22,371 nt of DNA from an uncultured Bacteroidota bacterium (GCA_903837025.1 CAILTC010000357.1:1-22371); one strand, 5' to 3'; shown: positions 1 through 8,332, numbered from the stretch's first letter. Made by a program: numbers and translations. Notes: generated by a model from the letters alone, not told the origin.

Positions 1-1215
1 GGTTTTGCGATGAATGCTTTGCGAAACAATAAATTGCGAACACTTTTGTCGTTACTTGGTGTTACCATTGGTATTTTTTCGATAATTGCAGTTCTTGCCG
101 CTGTTGATTCATTGGATAGAAAGATTAAAAAAGATCTAAGTTCTTTAGATAAAAACACCATTTATTTAATGAAAATGTCATTTGGACCCTCTCAAATTCC
201 GCAATGGAAAAGAGAACAGTTTCCTAATGTGAAATATGATGAATACATTTATTTGAAAGGGGCGATGGATAATACGGATCAAATGGGCTATCAGATTTTC
301 ACCAAAAGAGAAGTTATTAAATATGAATCGAAAACGGTTAGTGATGTAAATATTGTTCCTGTTTCGCATGAATTTATAGATATTCAAGGACTGGAATTTG
401 AAAAAGGAAGATTTTACAACGAATCCGAAGCCAATTCTGCTGCTACTGTTATTGTAATAGGAGACGAAATTGCAAAATCGTTATTCGACGATGAAGAGCC
501 AATTGGCAAAAAAGTGCGTTTATATGGCCAACGATTTACTGTTATTGGGGTTTTGAAAAAACAAGGATCTGGAGCATTTGGGAATAGCAATGATACTTCG
601 GCTTTTGTTCCTGTTAATTTTGTTAGGCAATTATATGGCGATAACAATAAGGCATTAACGAATGTTATTATACTTAAACCACAAAAAGGAATTGATATGG
701 AAGCCTATAAAGCTGAAATAACTCAAAAATTACGAAATTTACGTGGGCTAAAATCAGGGGAAATTGATAATTTTTTTATTAATGTTCTTTCGGGATTTAC
801 CGATTTGATTGATGGAATTATTGGCAAAATGAATGTTGTAGGTTGGGTAATTAGTGGGTTTTCCTTGCTTGTAGGAGGTTTTGGCATTGCCAATATTATG
901 TTTGTTTCGGTAAAAGAACGAACAAATTTAATAGGAATTCAAAAATCGCTTGGCGCCAAAAACAGATTTATATTATTTCAATTTTTGTTCGAAGCTATTA
1001 TTCTTTCTGTAATAGGAGGGATTATCGGCTTATTTCTTGTTTGGATTATTGCCGTGGTTTTGACCAAAGCGTTAGATTTTGAGTTTGTTTTAGGAATGGG
1101 TAATATTCTTTTAGGAACTGGTTTAGCCGCATTAATCGGATTGATTTCGGGAATTCTTCCTGCGATTGCAGCTTCAAAATTAGATCCTGTAGAGGCGATT
1201 AGAACGGGGATGTAA
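1..1215 (+). CDS. MacB/FtsX-type ABC transporter permease, 5' partial
   Basis: Membrane permease of a MacB-like ABC transporter, expected to work with a separate ATPase that is not in this window. The reading frame is open from base 1 (codons for G-F-A precede the ATG at 10), and this family normally has a few residues before the 'NALRNNKLRT' segment, so the true start is probably upstream and the gene is cut by the window edge. Counting from the ATG at 10: TM helix about 11-33, then a periplasmic MacB core domain (about 35-265), then the FtsX domain with three TM helices. The signature segment 'VSVKERTNLIGIQKSLGAK' lies after the second helix, and the C-terminal 'LDPVEAIRTGM' is typical of the family. 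The substrate cannot be told. A convergent intergenic region with a terminator follows. Confidence 0.9.
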   Translation, partial: GFAMNALRNNKLRTLLSLLGVTIGIFSIIAVLAAVDSLDRKIKKDLSSLDKNTIYLMKMSFGPSQIPQWKREQFPNVKYDEYIYLKGAMDNTDQMGYQIFTKREVIKYESKTVSDVNIVPVSHEFIDIQGLEFEKGRFYNESEANSAATVIVIGDEIAKSLFDDEEPIGKKVRLYGQRFTVIGVLKKQGSGAFGNSNDTSAFVPVNFVRQLYGDNNKALTNVIILKPQKGIDMEAYKAEITQKLRNLRGLKSGEIDNFFINVLSGFTDLIDGIIGKMNVVGWVISGFSLLVGGFGIANIMFVSVKERTNLIGIQKSLGAKNRFILFQFLFEAIILSVIGGIIGLFLVWIIAVVLTKALDFEFVLGMGNILLGTGLAALIGLISGILPAIAASKLDPVEAIRTGM

Positions 1216-1320
1216 AAAAGCGTTAGGTGTTTAATTCATTACCAGACTACGAAGCAATGACATAATTTGAATGATCATTTGTCTTGAATGCATTCTTGAG
1301 ATATTATTTAAACCAAAAAA

Positions 1321-1342
1321 AATTCCCGATTGCTCGGGAATT
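1321..1342 (-). terminator. Intrinsic terminator, accD (possibly bidirectional)
   Basis: Perfect 9-bp inverted repeat AATTCCCGA / TCGGGAATT with loop TTGC. On the minus strand it starts six bases after the accD stop and is followed by a T-run (the A-run at 1315-1322 on the plus strand). On the plus strand it is followed by TTTTCATTT, so it may also stop transcripts of the upstream permease. Confidence 0.8.
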
Positions 1343-1347
1343 TTCAT

Positions 1348-2202
1348 TTATCTAATATTGTTGTTTTGTATTAAATCAATGTACAAATTGATCTTATCTT
1401 TCAGCTCTTTTCGAGGGGTAATAAAATCCAGAAAACCATGTTCGAGAACAAATTCGGCGGTTTGAAAACCTTCCGGTAAATCTTTTCCTGTGGTGTCTTT
1501 TACAACTCTTGGTCCAGCAAAACCAATTAATGCTCCTGGTTCCGAAATGTTAATGTCACCAAGCATGGCATAAGAAGCAGTTGTTCCACCAGTTGTAGGA
1601 TCGGTACAAAGAGAAATATATGGAATATTAGCTTCGGCTAGTTGGGCTAGTTTTGCAGAAGTTTTTGCTAATTGCATCAACGAATACGCAGCTTCCATCA
1701 TTCTAGCTCCACCTGATTTTGAAATCATCACAAACGGAATGTTGTTTTTGATAGAATGATCGATTCCACGGGCAATTTTTTCGCCCACAACACCACCTAT
1801 AGAACCGCCAATAAAGGCGAAATCCATACAGCAAACCACTAAATCTTTTCCTTTCGATTTTCCAACACCTGTTCGAACCGCATCATTTAATTTGGTCTTG
1901 CTCATGGTGTCTTTCAAACGATCCGAATATTTCTTGGTATCTACAAAATGCAAGGTGTCTTTGGATGTCATTTTGGCATCTAATTCCACAAATTCATTAT
2001 TGTCGAACAATATTTCGAAATATTCTTTACTTCCAATTCGAACATGAAAACCATCTTCGGGGCTTACATATAAGTTGCGAGCTAATTCTTCGGCGTCAAT
2101 AACTTTACCAGTAGGCGATTTGTACCAAAGTCCTTTTGGGACATCCATTTTGTCTTCGGTAGCCGTTGTAATTCCTTTTTCTGTTCTTTTAAACCAAGCC
2201 AT
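1348..2202 (-). CDS. accD: Acetyl-CoA carboxylase carboxyltransferase subunit beta, lacking the Cys4 zinc ribbon
   Basis: Beta subunit of the carboxyltransferase that moves CO2 from biotin-BCCP to acetyl-CoA to make malonyl-CoA, the first step of fatty-acid synthesis. The 284 residues align with AccD throughout: N-terminal 'MAWFKR', crotonase-fold core with '[17 protein letters not shown]' (126-142), '[20 protein letters not shown]', 'TDPTTGG' and '[11 protein letters not shown]'. Oddly, the four zinc-binding cysteines of the E. coli N-terminal ribbon (C27, C30, C46, C49) are absent; the equivalent places hold S29, T31/G32, S47 and D50, although the surrounding '[11 protein letters not shown]' still aligns. 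It lies 71 bp downstream of fbaA on the same strand, with a heptamer-repeat hairpin in the spacer and AAAGGAAT just before the ATG. No separate TAnnTTTG box is visible, so co-transcription with fbaA is likely. Confidence 0.96.
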   Translation of the reverse strand: MAWFKRTEKGITTATEDKMDVPKGLWYKSPTGKVIDAEELARNLYVSPEDGFHVRIGSKEYFEILFDNNEFVELDAKMTSKDTLHFVDTKKYSDRLKDTMSKTKLNDAVRTGVGKSKGKDLVVCCMDFAFIGGSIGGVVGEKIARGIDHSIKNNIPFVMISKSGGARMMEAAYSLMQLAKTSAKLAQLAEANIPYISLCTDPTTGGTTASYAMLGDINISEPGALIGFAGPRVVKDTTGKDLPEGFQTAEFVLEHGFLDFITPRKELKDKINLYIDLIQNNNIR

Positions 2203-2210
2203 ATTCCTTT

Positions 2211-2267
2211 AATTATGAATTATGAATTATGAATTATGAATTAGCTTGTAATTCATAATTCATAATT
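2211..2267. repeat. Heptamer repeat palindrome upstream of accD
   Basis: Four exact tandem copies of AATTATG (2211-2238), a fifth variant AATTAGC, then inverted units TGTAATT, CATAATT, CATAATT (2247-2267). The halves form a perfect 19-bp stem (2225-2243 with 2249-2267) around the 5-base loop GCTTG. It fills the fbaA-accD spacer and ends 8 bases before the accD start codon. Function unknown. Confidence 0.9.
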
Positions 2268-2273
2268 TGAAAT

Positions 2274-3341
2274 TTATAGAGTATTCACGTTGTTCAAATC
2301 TGCGAATGCTTGTTCCAATCTAGCGATGAAAGTAACTTCACCTTCACGCAACCATTTTCTTGGATCGTAATATTTTTTGTTTGGAGAGTCAGAACCTGTT
2401 GGGTTACCAATTTGAGTTTTTAGGTAGTCAATATTGTCAACCATAAAATCACGAATACCTTCAGTAAATGCAAATTGCAAGTCAGTATCAATGTTCATTT
2501 TTACAACTCCGTAGCTAATACCTTCTCTAATTTCTTCTAATGTAGAACCTGAACCACCGTGGAAAACGAAATCAACAGGATTTGCTTCAGTGTTGAATTT
2601 TTCTTGAACGTAATCTTGAGAATTTTTCAAGATTTTTGGAGTTAGTTTCACATTTCCTGGTTTGTAAACACCATGAACGTTTCCAAAAGAAGCAGCAATT
2701 GTAAATCTTGGGCTTACTGATAATAATTCTTCGTAAGCATAAGATACTTCAGAAGGTTGTGTGTATAATTTTGAGCTATCAACGTCTGAGTTGTCAACAC
2801 CATCTTCTTCGCCACCTGTGATTCCAAGTTCGATTTCTAATGTCATTCCCATTTTGCTCATTCTAGCTAAATATCCTTTACAGATTTCGATGTTTTCTTC
2901 GATTGGCTCTTCAGATAAATCAATCATGTGTGAAGAGAACAATGGTTTTCCTGTTGCTGCGAAATGTTTTTCAGATGCATCTAATAAACCGTCAATCCAA
3001 GGCAATAATTTTTTAGCGCAGTGGTCTGTATGTAAAATTACAGTTGCACCATATGCTAATGCCAATGTGTGAATGTGTAATGCTCCAGCAATTCCACCAG
3101 CGATTGCTGCTTTTTCACCTGCATTAGAAAGTCCTTTTCCAGCATTAAACTGTGCTCCACCATTCGAAAATTGAATAATAACTGGTGCGTTCAATTTTGC
3201 AGCAGTTTCTAGAACTCCATTTATTGTGCTTGAACCTATTACATTTACTGCAGGAAGTGCAAATCCTTTTTCTTTTGCATATTTGAAAATCTCTTGTACT
3301 TGATCTCCTGTAGCTACGCCCGGTTTAATATTATGTGCCAT
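2274..3341 (-). CDS. fbaA: Class II fructose-bisphosphate aldolase
   Basis: Zinc-dependent aldolase that reversibly cleaves fructose 1,6-bisphosphate into DHAP and glyceraldehyde 3-phosphate in cytosolic glycolysis/gluconeogenesis. At 355 residues it matches the class IIA (E. coli FbaA, 359 aa) type. Visible motifs: 'LHTDHCAKK' with D106 and zinc ligand H107, the acidic 'LEIELGITGGEEDGVD' (168-183), 'FGNVHGVYKPGN' with zinc ligand H223, and 'VFHGGSGS' with H261. These are offset by three from the E. coli ligands, and all are conserved. The ATG at 3341 follows a Bacteroidota-type -7 box (3384-3391). accD follows on the same strand after a short repeat-filled spacer, so the two may share a transcript. 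Confidence 0.97.
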   Translation of the reverse strand: MAHNIKPGVATGDQVQEIFKYAKEKGFALPAVNVIGSSTINGVLETAAKLNAPVIIQFSNGGAQFNAGKGLSNAGEKAAIAGGIAGALHIHTLALAYGATVILHTDHCAKKLLPWIDGLLDASEKHFAATGKPLFSSHMIDLSEEPIEENIEICKGYLARMSKMGMTLEIELGITGGEEDGVDNSDVDSSKLYTQPSEVSYAYEELLSVSPRFTIAASFGNVHGVYKPGNVKLTPKILKNSQDYVQEKFNTEANPVDFVFHGGSGSTLEEIREGISYGVVKMNIDTDLQFAFTEGIRDFMVDNIDYLKTQIGNPTGSDSPNKKYYDPRKWLREGEVTFIARLEQAFADLNNVNTL

Positions 3342-3383
3342 TGTAATTTTTTTTTAAATTGTTTTTTGTTGTTTTATAGTTTG

Positions 3384-3391
3384 CAAAAATA
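3384..3391 (-). promoter_or_regulatory. Predicted fbaA -7 promoter element
   Basis: The minus strand reads TATTTTTG, an exact match to the Bacteroidota -7 consensus TAnnTTTG, about 43 bases upstream of the fbaA ATG, giving a leader of roughly 35 nt. No convincing -33 TTG is visible at the right spacing. Confidence 0.5.
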
Positions 3392-3405
3392 AGAATTATT
3401 TAGCA

Positions 3406-5955
3406 TTAGAAAGGATAATTTATTCCAAAATTAAAAACGGAATGGCCAAAATTATAATCTTGAAACCATTGTTTCCCTATTTCACTGGCGGGATTGTAGG
3501 TTTTAAATCCAAAATCAAATCGAACTATAAAAAAACTTAAGTCATATCGTAAGCCAAATCCTGAACCTATAGCGATTTCGCTCAGATTGGAAATGCCTGA
3601 AAAAGTTGATTTTTTATCGGTTACACCGTCAAAAACATTCCAAATATTTCCGCCATCAATAAACAAAGCTCCTTTTAAGCTGTTTATTATTTTAAATCTA
3701 AATTCAGCGCTCATAGCAATTTTCATATTGGCCTCATTGAAATCATTTATTGTTGTGCTGCTTCCAGGACCTAAACGGTAGGGTTGCCAAGCTCTGTTAT
3801 CATTCGATCCACCAGAAAAATAACTTCTTGAAAAAGGAATGTAATTTGAATTTCCGTAAGGAATCGCAATGCCGAAAAAGGCTCGTACTGCAAATACTTT
3901 TTCTTTGGATAAATCCCAATGTTTGATATAATCGAATTCTGCTTTTGCGTATTCAGAATATTCTAAATTGAAAATTTTGTAATTGCCATTTTGGTCTTTT
4001 GGCAGATTTGCAGCGCCCGAAATTAAGGATAAAAGGGATCCTGCTGATTCAATTTTTGTCTTAAATTGATAAAAATTATTATCTAGTAAATCTTTTTTTG
4101 TTGTTTTTGTGAAAGTAAAATTTGTAGCAAGAATAAAATCATTTTCGGTCAATCGAACTCTTCGTTCTTCAATACTGTTAAGGGCAACAAAATCCGCGTT
4201 TGATGTAGCCATTTTTCCGGATAAAACATCATTGGTAAATCCCGAAGTTCCTTTGTCGATTATTAAATCACCGTTTGAATTTACATAGTTAGAATTTGTA
4301 TTGTACAATTTACCTAAATTATTCAAAGCATTATAAGACGAACTATAGATGTTAAAATAATTATTGGGATTCAAATTCCGAACGTATTGAATATTAAACA
4401 AATCAAAACGAGCTGAATTGTTCTTCTTTGGAGTCCAATTATAAGAGAACGCACCCGTCAAATTCTCTTTATCTAGTCCAATGTTTTTCTGTGTTGATAA
4501 TCCCGCAGAAAGGAGAGTTGATGGAATCATGCTTTTTGGAATAATTTTTTCAGTACCAAAAGGAAACCACATCCTCGGAATATTTAACTTTAAATCTACT
4601 CCATATTCTGAAACATTGAAAAAATTATTATTTGGATTTGCCAAGTCTTTTGAAGCACCAATATTCCCGCGTCCAGAAATTTCTAATGTTTCCGCACCAT
4701 TAAATACGTTTCTAATTGATTCAGATACGCTTGCGGCAATCCCAATGTCTTGTATGTTAGAGTGGGTAACGTCAAGCGAGGTTCCAAAATGGTATTTTTT
4801 CCGCGGAGTCAAATATACTTTTGCAATCAAGGATTGAGCAGTAGAATCTCTTGAATCTACTTCATATAAAATGGAAGGATAGTTAAAAATTTTAAGATTA
4901 TTCAAATAACGAGAGGTAAGAACGGTTTTATTATCTGCAAATAAGCCTCCCTTTGTTATAAATATGGCATCGGTAATCGCACGTGGTTTATATTTTAATT
5001 TTCCATGGCTATATAAATGAAAATTATTAAAAGAAGTGCTATCGGTAATTGGTGAATTAATTTTTGTTGGCGAATAATCAGTATATATATTTACATCGCT
5101 TATTTTATACATTTTAAAAGGTTCTGATTTAGTGGTATCCTTTTCCAAATAAGAATAGTTTTCTATAACTAAATTGATGTTTACCTTATTTTTTTTAGTA
5201 AGTGTGTCTATGTCAAAAGTGACGTTATTGGGTTGAAAATGATAGACACCATTGTTTCTGAAGTGAGTTGTAATTCGGTTTTTTTCATCCTCAAAATCTT
5301 GTGTTTTATATTGTTTTCCTGATTTCAAAAAGGAATCGGCTATGTTAGCCTGATACATTGAATCCAATACTTGAGTATGAATGTTTGTTTTTAAGGTGTC
5401 TAAAAGAAAAGGATTTCCCGTAGTTATGGTGTATTTTATTTTTGCCTTTTTTGTACTTAGACTATCTAATTTGAAATTTGCCTTTACTTTAAAATAGCCA
5501 TCATTAAAATAAAAATATTTCAATCTCACAATCGATTTATTCGTTTTCACCGTGTCGACAATTACGGGAGGTTCGCCAGTTTTTTTTAAGAAATCATGTA
5601 TGCCATGATACCAAAAAGATTTTCCAAGTCGATCCACTTGTTTTGCTGACAACCATTTCGATTTCCGTTCGTATTTTCCAGGATTGTTTTTAAACTTAGC
5701 TTGATAGGTAGAGTCTGGATTTGGATTTGCAAGGTTAAATAAATTCAATCGAAGCCGATAGCCCAGAATGTTACTGTTCGCTTTTTGGTACAATTGATTC
5801 GTTACAATTTCGCTGTTTATAGCCTTGTTATTTACTATAATTTCGTTTTTAGTAAGAAGTTTTTTTCCGTTTGGAACTCGCCTCACGCTATTACATGCCG
5901 AGATAATTATTCCTATTAGAATAAATGTTGCTATTTTTGTGCTAATATTTTTCAA
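3406..5955 (-). CDS. tamL: TamL-like outer-membrane assembly lipoprotein (BamA/TamA superfamily)
   Basis: Omp85-superfamily outer-membrane beta-barrel of the lipidated Bacteroidota kind (TamL), thought to work with TamB in envelope assembly. From the start chosen here (849 aa): signal peptide beginning LKNISTKIATFILIGIIISA, lipobox 'ISAC' with the lipidated Cys at residue 21, a POTRA-like periplasmic region, then a C-terminal barrel with the late segment 'FIDGGNIW' and a C-terminal aromatic end '...FGINYPF' typical of BAM substrates. No ATG precedes the signal peptide. The frame extends to a TTG at 6009, but that would add 18 polar residues and overlap the divergent gene. The TTG at 5955 gives a normal signal peptide and lies just downstream of a -7 box at 5976-5983. 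Family assignment is strong; the exact start and symbol are inferred. Confidence 0.85.
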   Translation of the reverse strand: MKNISTKIATFILIGIIISACNSVRRVPNGKKLLTKNEIIVNNKAINSEIVTNQLYQKANSNILGYRLRLNLFNLANPNPDSTYQAKFKNNPGKYERKSKWLSAKQVDRLGKSFWYHGIHDFLKKTGEPPVIVDTVKTNKSIVRLKYFYFNDGYFKVKANFKLDSLSTKKAKIKYTITTGNPFLLDTLKTNIHTQVLDSMYQANIADSFLKSGKQYKTQDFEDEKNRITTHFRNNGVYHFQPNNVTFDIDTLTKKNKVNINLVIENYSYLEKDTTKSEPFKMYKISDVNIYTDYSPTKINSPITDSTSFNNFHLYSHGKLKYKPRAITDAIFITKGGLFADNKTVLTSRYLNNLKIFNYPSILYEVDSRDSTAQSLIAKVYLTPRKKYHFGTSLDVTHSNIQDIGIAASVSESIRNVFNGAETLEISGRGNIGASKDLANPNNNFFNVSEYGVDLKLNIPRMWFPFGTEKIIPKSMIPSTLLSAGLSTQKNIGLDKENLTGAFSYNWTPKKNNSARFDLFNIQYVRNLNPNNYFNIYSSSYNALNNLGKLYNTNSNYVNSNGDLIIDKGTSGFTNDVLSGKMATSNADFVALNSIEERRVRLTENDFILATNFTFTKTTKKDLLDNNFYQFKTKIESAGSLLSLISGAANLPKDQNGNYKIFNLEYSEYAKAEFDYIKHWDLSKEKVFAVRAFFGIAIPYGNSNYIPFSRSYFSGGSNDNRAWQPYRLGPGSSTTINDFNEANMKIAMSAEFRFKIINSLKGALFIDGGNIWNVFDGVTDKKSTFSGISNLSEIAIGSGFGLRYDLSFFIVRFDFGFKTYNPASEIGKQWFQDYNFGHSVFNFGINYPF
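5932..5939 (+). promoter_or_regulatory. Predicted -7 element for the RNA methyltransferase gene
   Basis: TATTTTTG, an exact TAnnTTTG match, inside the first codons of tamL. It would give a leader of about 45 nt before the ATG at 5992. With the tamL box at 5976-5983 it makes overlapping divergent transcription units. Confidence 0.4.
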
Positions 5956-5975
5956 ATGTTCGGAAATATTTAATT

Positions 5976-5983
5976 CAAAAGTA
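5976..5983 (-). promoter_or_regulatory. Predicted tamL -7 promoter element
   Basis: The minus strand reads TACTTTTG, an exact TAnnTTTG match. A TTG at 6007-6009 (minus strand), 23 bases upstream, could be the -33 element. Transcription would start near 5969, so the tamL start must lie downstream of that, which favours TTG 5955. Confidence 0.5.
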
Positions 5984-5991
5984 CATTTTTT

Positions 5992-6717
5992 ATGGTTAGT
6001 AAAAACCAATTAAAACTTATAACGAGTTTACAGCAAAAAAAATATAGAGTTGCCAATCAATTATTTTTTGCCGAAGGGATAAAGGTAATTCAAGAATTGG
6101 TCGAATCAAACTTTGAATTGGTACATTTGTTTACCACACAAAATGATTTTGACGAAGTTTCAAATACCAAAAAAACGATAATTCAAGAAAGTGATTTAAA
6201 AAAAATCAGTGCTCTGGCAACGCCAAATACTTGTTTGGCTCTATTTGAAATACCTAAAAACAAAGAAATTATTGAATCGGGGTTAATTATAGCTCTTGAT
6301 TCTATAAGGGATCCAGGGAATTTAGGCACAATATTGCGTTTGTGCGACTGGTTTGGCATCGATCAAATAATTTGTTCAAAACAAACAGTAGATATTTATA
6401 ATCCAAAAGTGGTTCAGGCAACCATGGGTTCTATCGCACGAGTTAATGTCAATTATATTGATTTGGAAGCTTTTATAAGCGAAACGAAATTACCGGTTTT
6501 TGGCACTTTTATGGATGGAGAAAACATCTATAAATCGGTTTTGCCGCAAGAAGGAATTATTATTATGGGCAATGAAGCGAACGGAATTTCACCTGAATTG
6601 GAATTATTAGTCAAAAACAGGCTCACCATTCCCCGTTTTGGGACTATTCAAAAAACCGAAAGTCTCAATGTTGCCACAGCGACGGCTATTATCCTAAGCG
6701 AGTTTCGTAGGGGGTAA
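5992..6717 (+). CDS. SpoU/TrmH-family RNA 2'-O-methyltransferase
   Basis: SAM-dependent SPOUT (trefoil-knot) methyltransferase acting on ribose 2'-OH of tRNA or rRNA. The 241 residues show an N-terminal substrate-binding domain (about 1-95, beginning 'SKNQLKLITSLQQKKYR') and the three SPOUT motifs: motif 1 'SIRDPGNLGTILRLCDWFGI' (104-123, with N110 and R116), motif 2 'IIMGNEANGIS' (190-200) and motif 3 'IPRFGTIQKTESLNVATA' (213-230). It resembles RlmB/TrmH-like enzymes, but the RNA target cannot be read from sequence, so no symbol is given. It is divergent from tamL with only 36 bp between the chosen starts and convergent with porT. Confidence 0.93.
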   Translation: MVSKNQLKLITSLQQKKYRVANQLFFAEGIKVIQELVESNFELVHLFTTQNDFDEVSNTKKTIIQESDLKKISALATPNTCLALFEIPKNKEIIESGLIIALDSIRDPGNLGTILRLCDWFGIDQIICSKQTVDIYNPKVVQATMGSIARVNVNYIDLEAFISETKLPVFGTFMDGENIYKSVLPQEGIIIMGNEANGISPELELLVKNRLTIPRFGTIQKTESLNVATATAIILSEFRRG

Positions 6718-6724
6718 TTGAAGA

Positions 6725-6796
6725 GTTCAGTAAGTAGTTTTTAGTGTTCAGTCTAAAAAAACAGTTTTTTTAACCTTATACAACTGATTACTGATT
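6725..6796. repeat. Degenerate heptamer repeat between convergent genes
   Basis: Four contiguous 7-bp units ending in AGT (GTTCAGT, AAGTAGT, TTTTAGT, GTTCAGT; 6725-6752) are followed, after an AAAAAAACAGTTTTTTT tract, by two exact inverted-type units ACTGATT ACTGATT (6783-6796). The A-run/T-run at 6755-6771 may also serve as a weak bidirectional terminator between the methyltransferase gene and porT. Confidence 0.6.
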
Positions 6797-6819
6797 TCCT
6801 GAGCGCAGAACACGATTCT

Positions 6820-7551
6820 CTAGTGAAAAGTAAAATTGATAAAAACAGCTCTGCTTTTTAGTGATTGTATGTTGCTTGTCCAAGGACTTGCGGGGTCTTT
6901 ATCGCGAATTAATTCATCATTAATTCCGAAAACGCCTCTTATTGAAGGGGAGAATATAAAATATTCCGAAAATAGATCAATTCCAAAACCCAATTCATAA
7001 TTAGTTGTCCAGGCTTTCACCCTAAAGCGCTCTTCTTGATTATCGTCAACTGATTTTGCATTACTAGACAAATTTAATGTTGCAGATGCTCCTCCCAATA
7101 AATAAGGACGAATATTCCCGGTTCTAAGCGAAGAAAATTTAAGCAATAACGGAAAATGAATATAGGTACTGTTTACTTCTCTAAATTTATCACTCGAATT
7201 TGGAATGGATGGAGTGGTAAGACTAGAGAAATAACTGTCTGGATAATTAAAATCTCGGGTTGTATAATATAAACCAGGTTCAAAACGCAAATTAATATAT
7301 TCTTGAAGTTTCAAATCAGCAACAAGTCCCACATTGAAACCAGTATTATTTTTTATTGCGATGTTTGGCACAGGCGTTTTGTAAACTACTTTGAAATCAT
7401 AAGCGTTGAATCCCAAATAGAAACCAAAATAGACTTTCTGCTGTTGAAAATTTTCTAAATTGATAATGGGATCTTTGCTAAATATCCCTTTGGTTTGCGC
7501 GTAACCATTTAGGGACAAAACAATTAATAGTAGGGCAATTATTTTTTTCAT
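6820..7551 (-). CDS. porT: PorT-family outer-membrane beta-barrel protein (type IX secretion)
   Basis: Predicted outer-membrane protein of the PorT family, needed for the type IX secretion system and gliding in Bacteroidota (called SprT in F. johnsoniae). The 243 residues begin with a clean signal peptide, MKKIIALLLIVLSLNGYAQ, cleaved after YAQ. The rest is a small barrel-like sequence of alternating aromatic strands ('VYFGFYLGFNAYDFKVVY', 'INLRFEPGLYYTTRDF', 'YIHFPLLLKFSS', 'RPYLLGGASATLNL', 'YELGFGIDLFSEYFIFSP') ending in a C-terminal aromatic motif 'VFINFTFH'. It starts one base after the ubiE stop, so the two are almost certainly co-transcribed, a linkage I recall from other flavobacteria. 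A generic PorT-family (DUF3575-like) barrel is the alternative, but length and context favour PorT itself. Confidence 0.85.
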   Translation of the reverse strand: MKKIIALLLIVLSLNGYAQTKGIFSKDPIINLENFQQQKVYFGFYLGFNAYDFKVVYKTPVPNIAIKNNTGFNVGLVADLKLQEYINLRFEPGLYYTTRDFNYPDSYFSSLTTPSIPNSSDKFREVNSTYIHFPLLLKFSSLRTGNIRPYLLGGASATLNLSSNAKSVDDNQEERFRVKAWTTNYELGFGIDLFSEYFIFSPSIRGVFGINDELIRDKDPASPWTSNIQSLKSRAVFINFTFH

Positions 7552-7552
7552 A

Positions 7553-8284
7553 TTATTTTTTCGAAGCTGAATAAATTGTTGCTACTCCAAACGTTTGGGG
7601 TATTGCAATTACATCTATAAACCCAGTTTTTCTCAAAATATTGTTTAACGCTTCTCCATAAGGAAATGCGGCCGCCGATTCGGACAAATAACCATAAGCA
7701 ACATTATCCTTTGAAAATAATTTTCCAATAATTGGCAAAATATTTTGGCTGTAAAATGTATAGCCTTGTTTGTAAGGCGTTTTATCTGGTACCGAAGTTT
7801 CAAGAATTACAAAAACACCATTTGGTTTCAAAACTCTTAAAATTTCTGTCAATCCTTTTTCTAAATTTTCGAAATTCCGAACCCCAAATGCTACCGTGAT
7901 TGCATCAAAATGATTGTCTTCAAAAGGCATGTTTTCAGAATCAGCCAAAACCATTTCGATGGTATTAGATAAGTTTCTTTCTTTAATTTTTTGCTGTCCT
8001 ACCTCAAGCATTCCTGCCGAAATATCTAATCCGATGATTTCTGTAGCTTTGGTTTGAGCCATTAAAATAGCTAAATCGCCTGTTCCTGTTGCAATGTCCA
8101 AAATAGTTTTTGGATTTGTTTTACTTACAATTTGCAAAACTTTTTTGCGCCATTTCACATCTATTCCAAAAGAAATTACCCGATTAAGGTTGTCGTAATT
8201 TCCAGAAATGGTATCAAACATTTGGGCTACTTGTTCTTTCTTACTTAATGATGAATCTTTATAAGGAGTTATGTTCTTTGACAT
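7553..8284 (-). CDS. ubiE: Demethylmenaquinone methyltransferase (UbiE/MenG)
   Basis: SAM-dependent C-methyltransferase that turns demethylmenaquinone into menaquinone, the respiratory quinone of this phylum, so the ubiquinone activity of the E. coli enzyme is not expected. The 243 residues carry the family signatures: '[20 protein letters not shown]' (22-41), SAM motif I 'LDIATGTGD' (62-70), 'GLDISAGML' with the ribose-binding Asp, 'LADSENMPF' (113-121) and '[11 protein letters not shown]' (131-141). porT follows with a 1-bp gap. A -7 box at 8301-8308 gives the gene its own promoter, separate from folA upstream. Confidence 0.96.
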   Translation of the reverse strand: MSKNITPYKDSSLSKKEQVAQMFDTISGNYDNLNRVISFGIDVKWRKKVLQIVSKTNPKTILDIATGTGDLAILMAQTKATEIIGLDISAGMLEVGQQKIKERNLSNTIEMVLADSENMPFEDNHFDAITVAFGVRNFENLEKGLTEILRVLKPNGVFVILETSVPDKTPYKQGYTFYSQNILPIIGKLFSKDNVAYGYLSESAAAFPYGEALNNILRKTGFIDVIAIPQTFGVATIYSASKK

Positions 8285-8300
8285 TTTCTAAATTTTGATA

Positions 8301-8308
8301 CAAAGGTA
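8301..8308 (-). promoter_or_regulatory. Predicted ubiE-porT -7 promoter element
   Basis: The minus strand reads TACCTTTG, an exact TAnnTTTG match 16 bases upstream of the ubiE ATG. It lies in the 48-bp gap after folA, so ubiE-porT can be transcribed independently of the 2TM-folA pair. Confidence 0.5.
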
Positions 8309-8332
8309 AATCAGATTTTTGAATAATGAGTC

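Noticed and set aside
1235..1266. CATTACC...GAAGCAATGACAT, loosely like the GTCATTGCGAGG repeat
   Set aside because: Only the ends resemble the repeat and the arms do not pair over more than a few bases; too degenerate to call.
4481..4837. 118-codon open frame on the plus strand inside tamL
   Set aside because: Antisense to a convincing barrel-coding region, with no recognisable domain or promoter; a shadow frame.
5956..6009. N-terminal extension of tamL to TTG 6009
   Set aside because: It puts 18 polar residues before the signal peptide, overlaps the divergent spoU start and lies upstream of the predicted tamL promoter.
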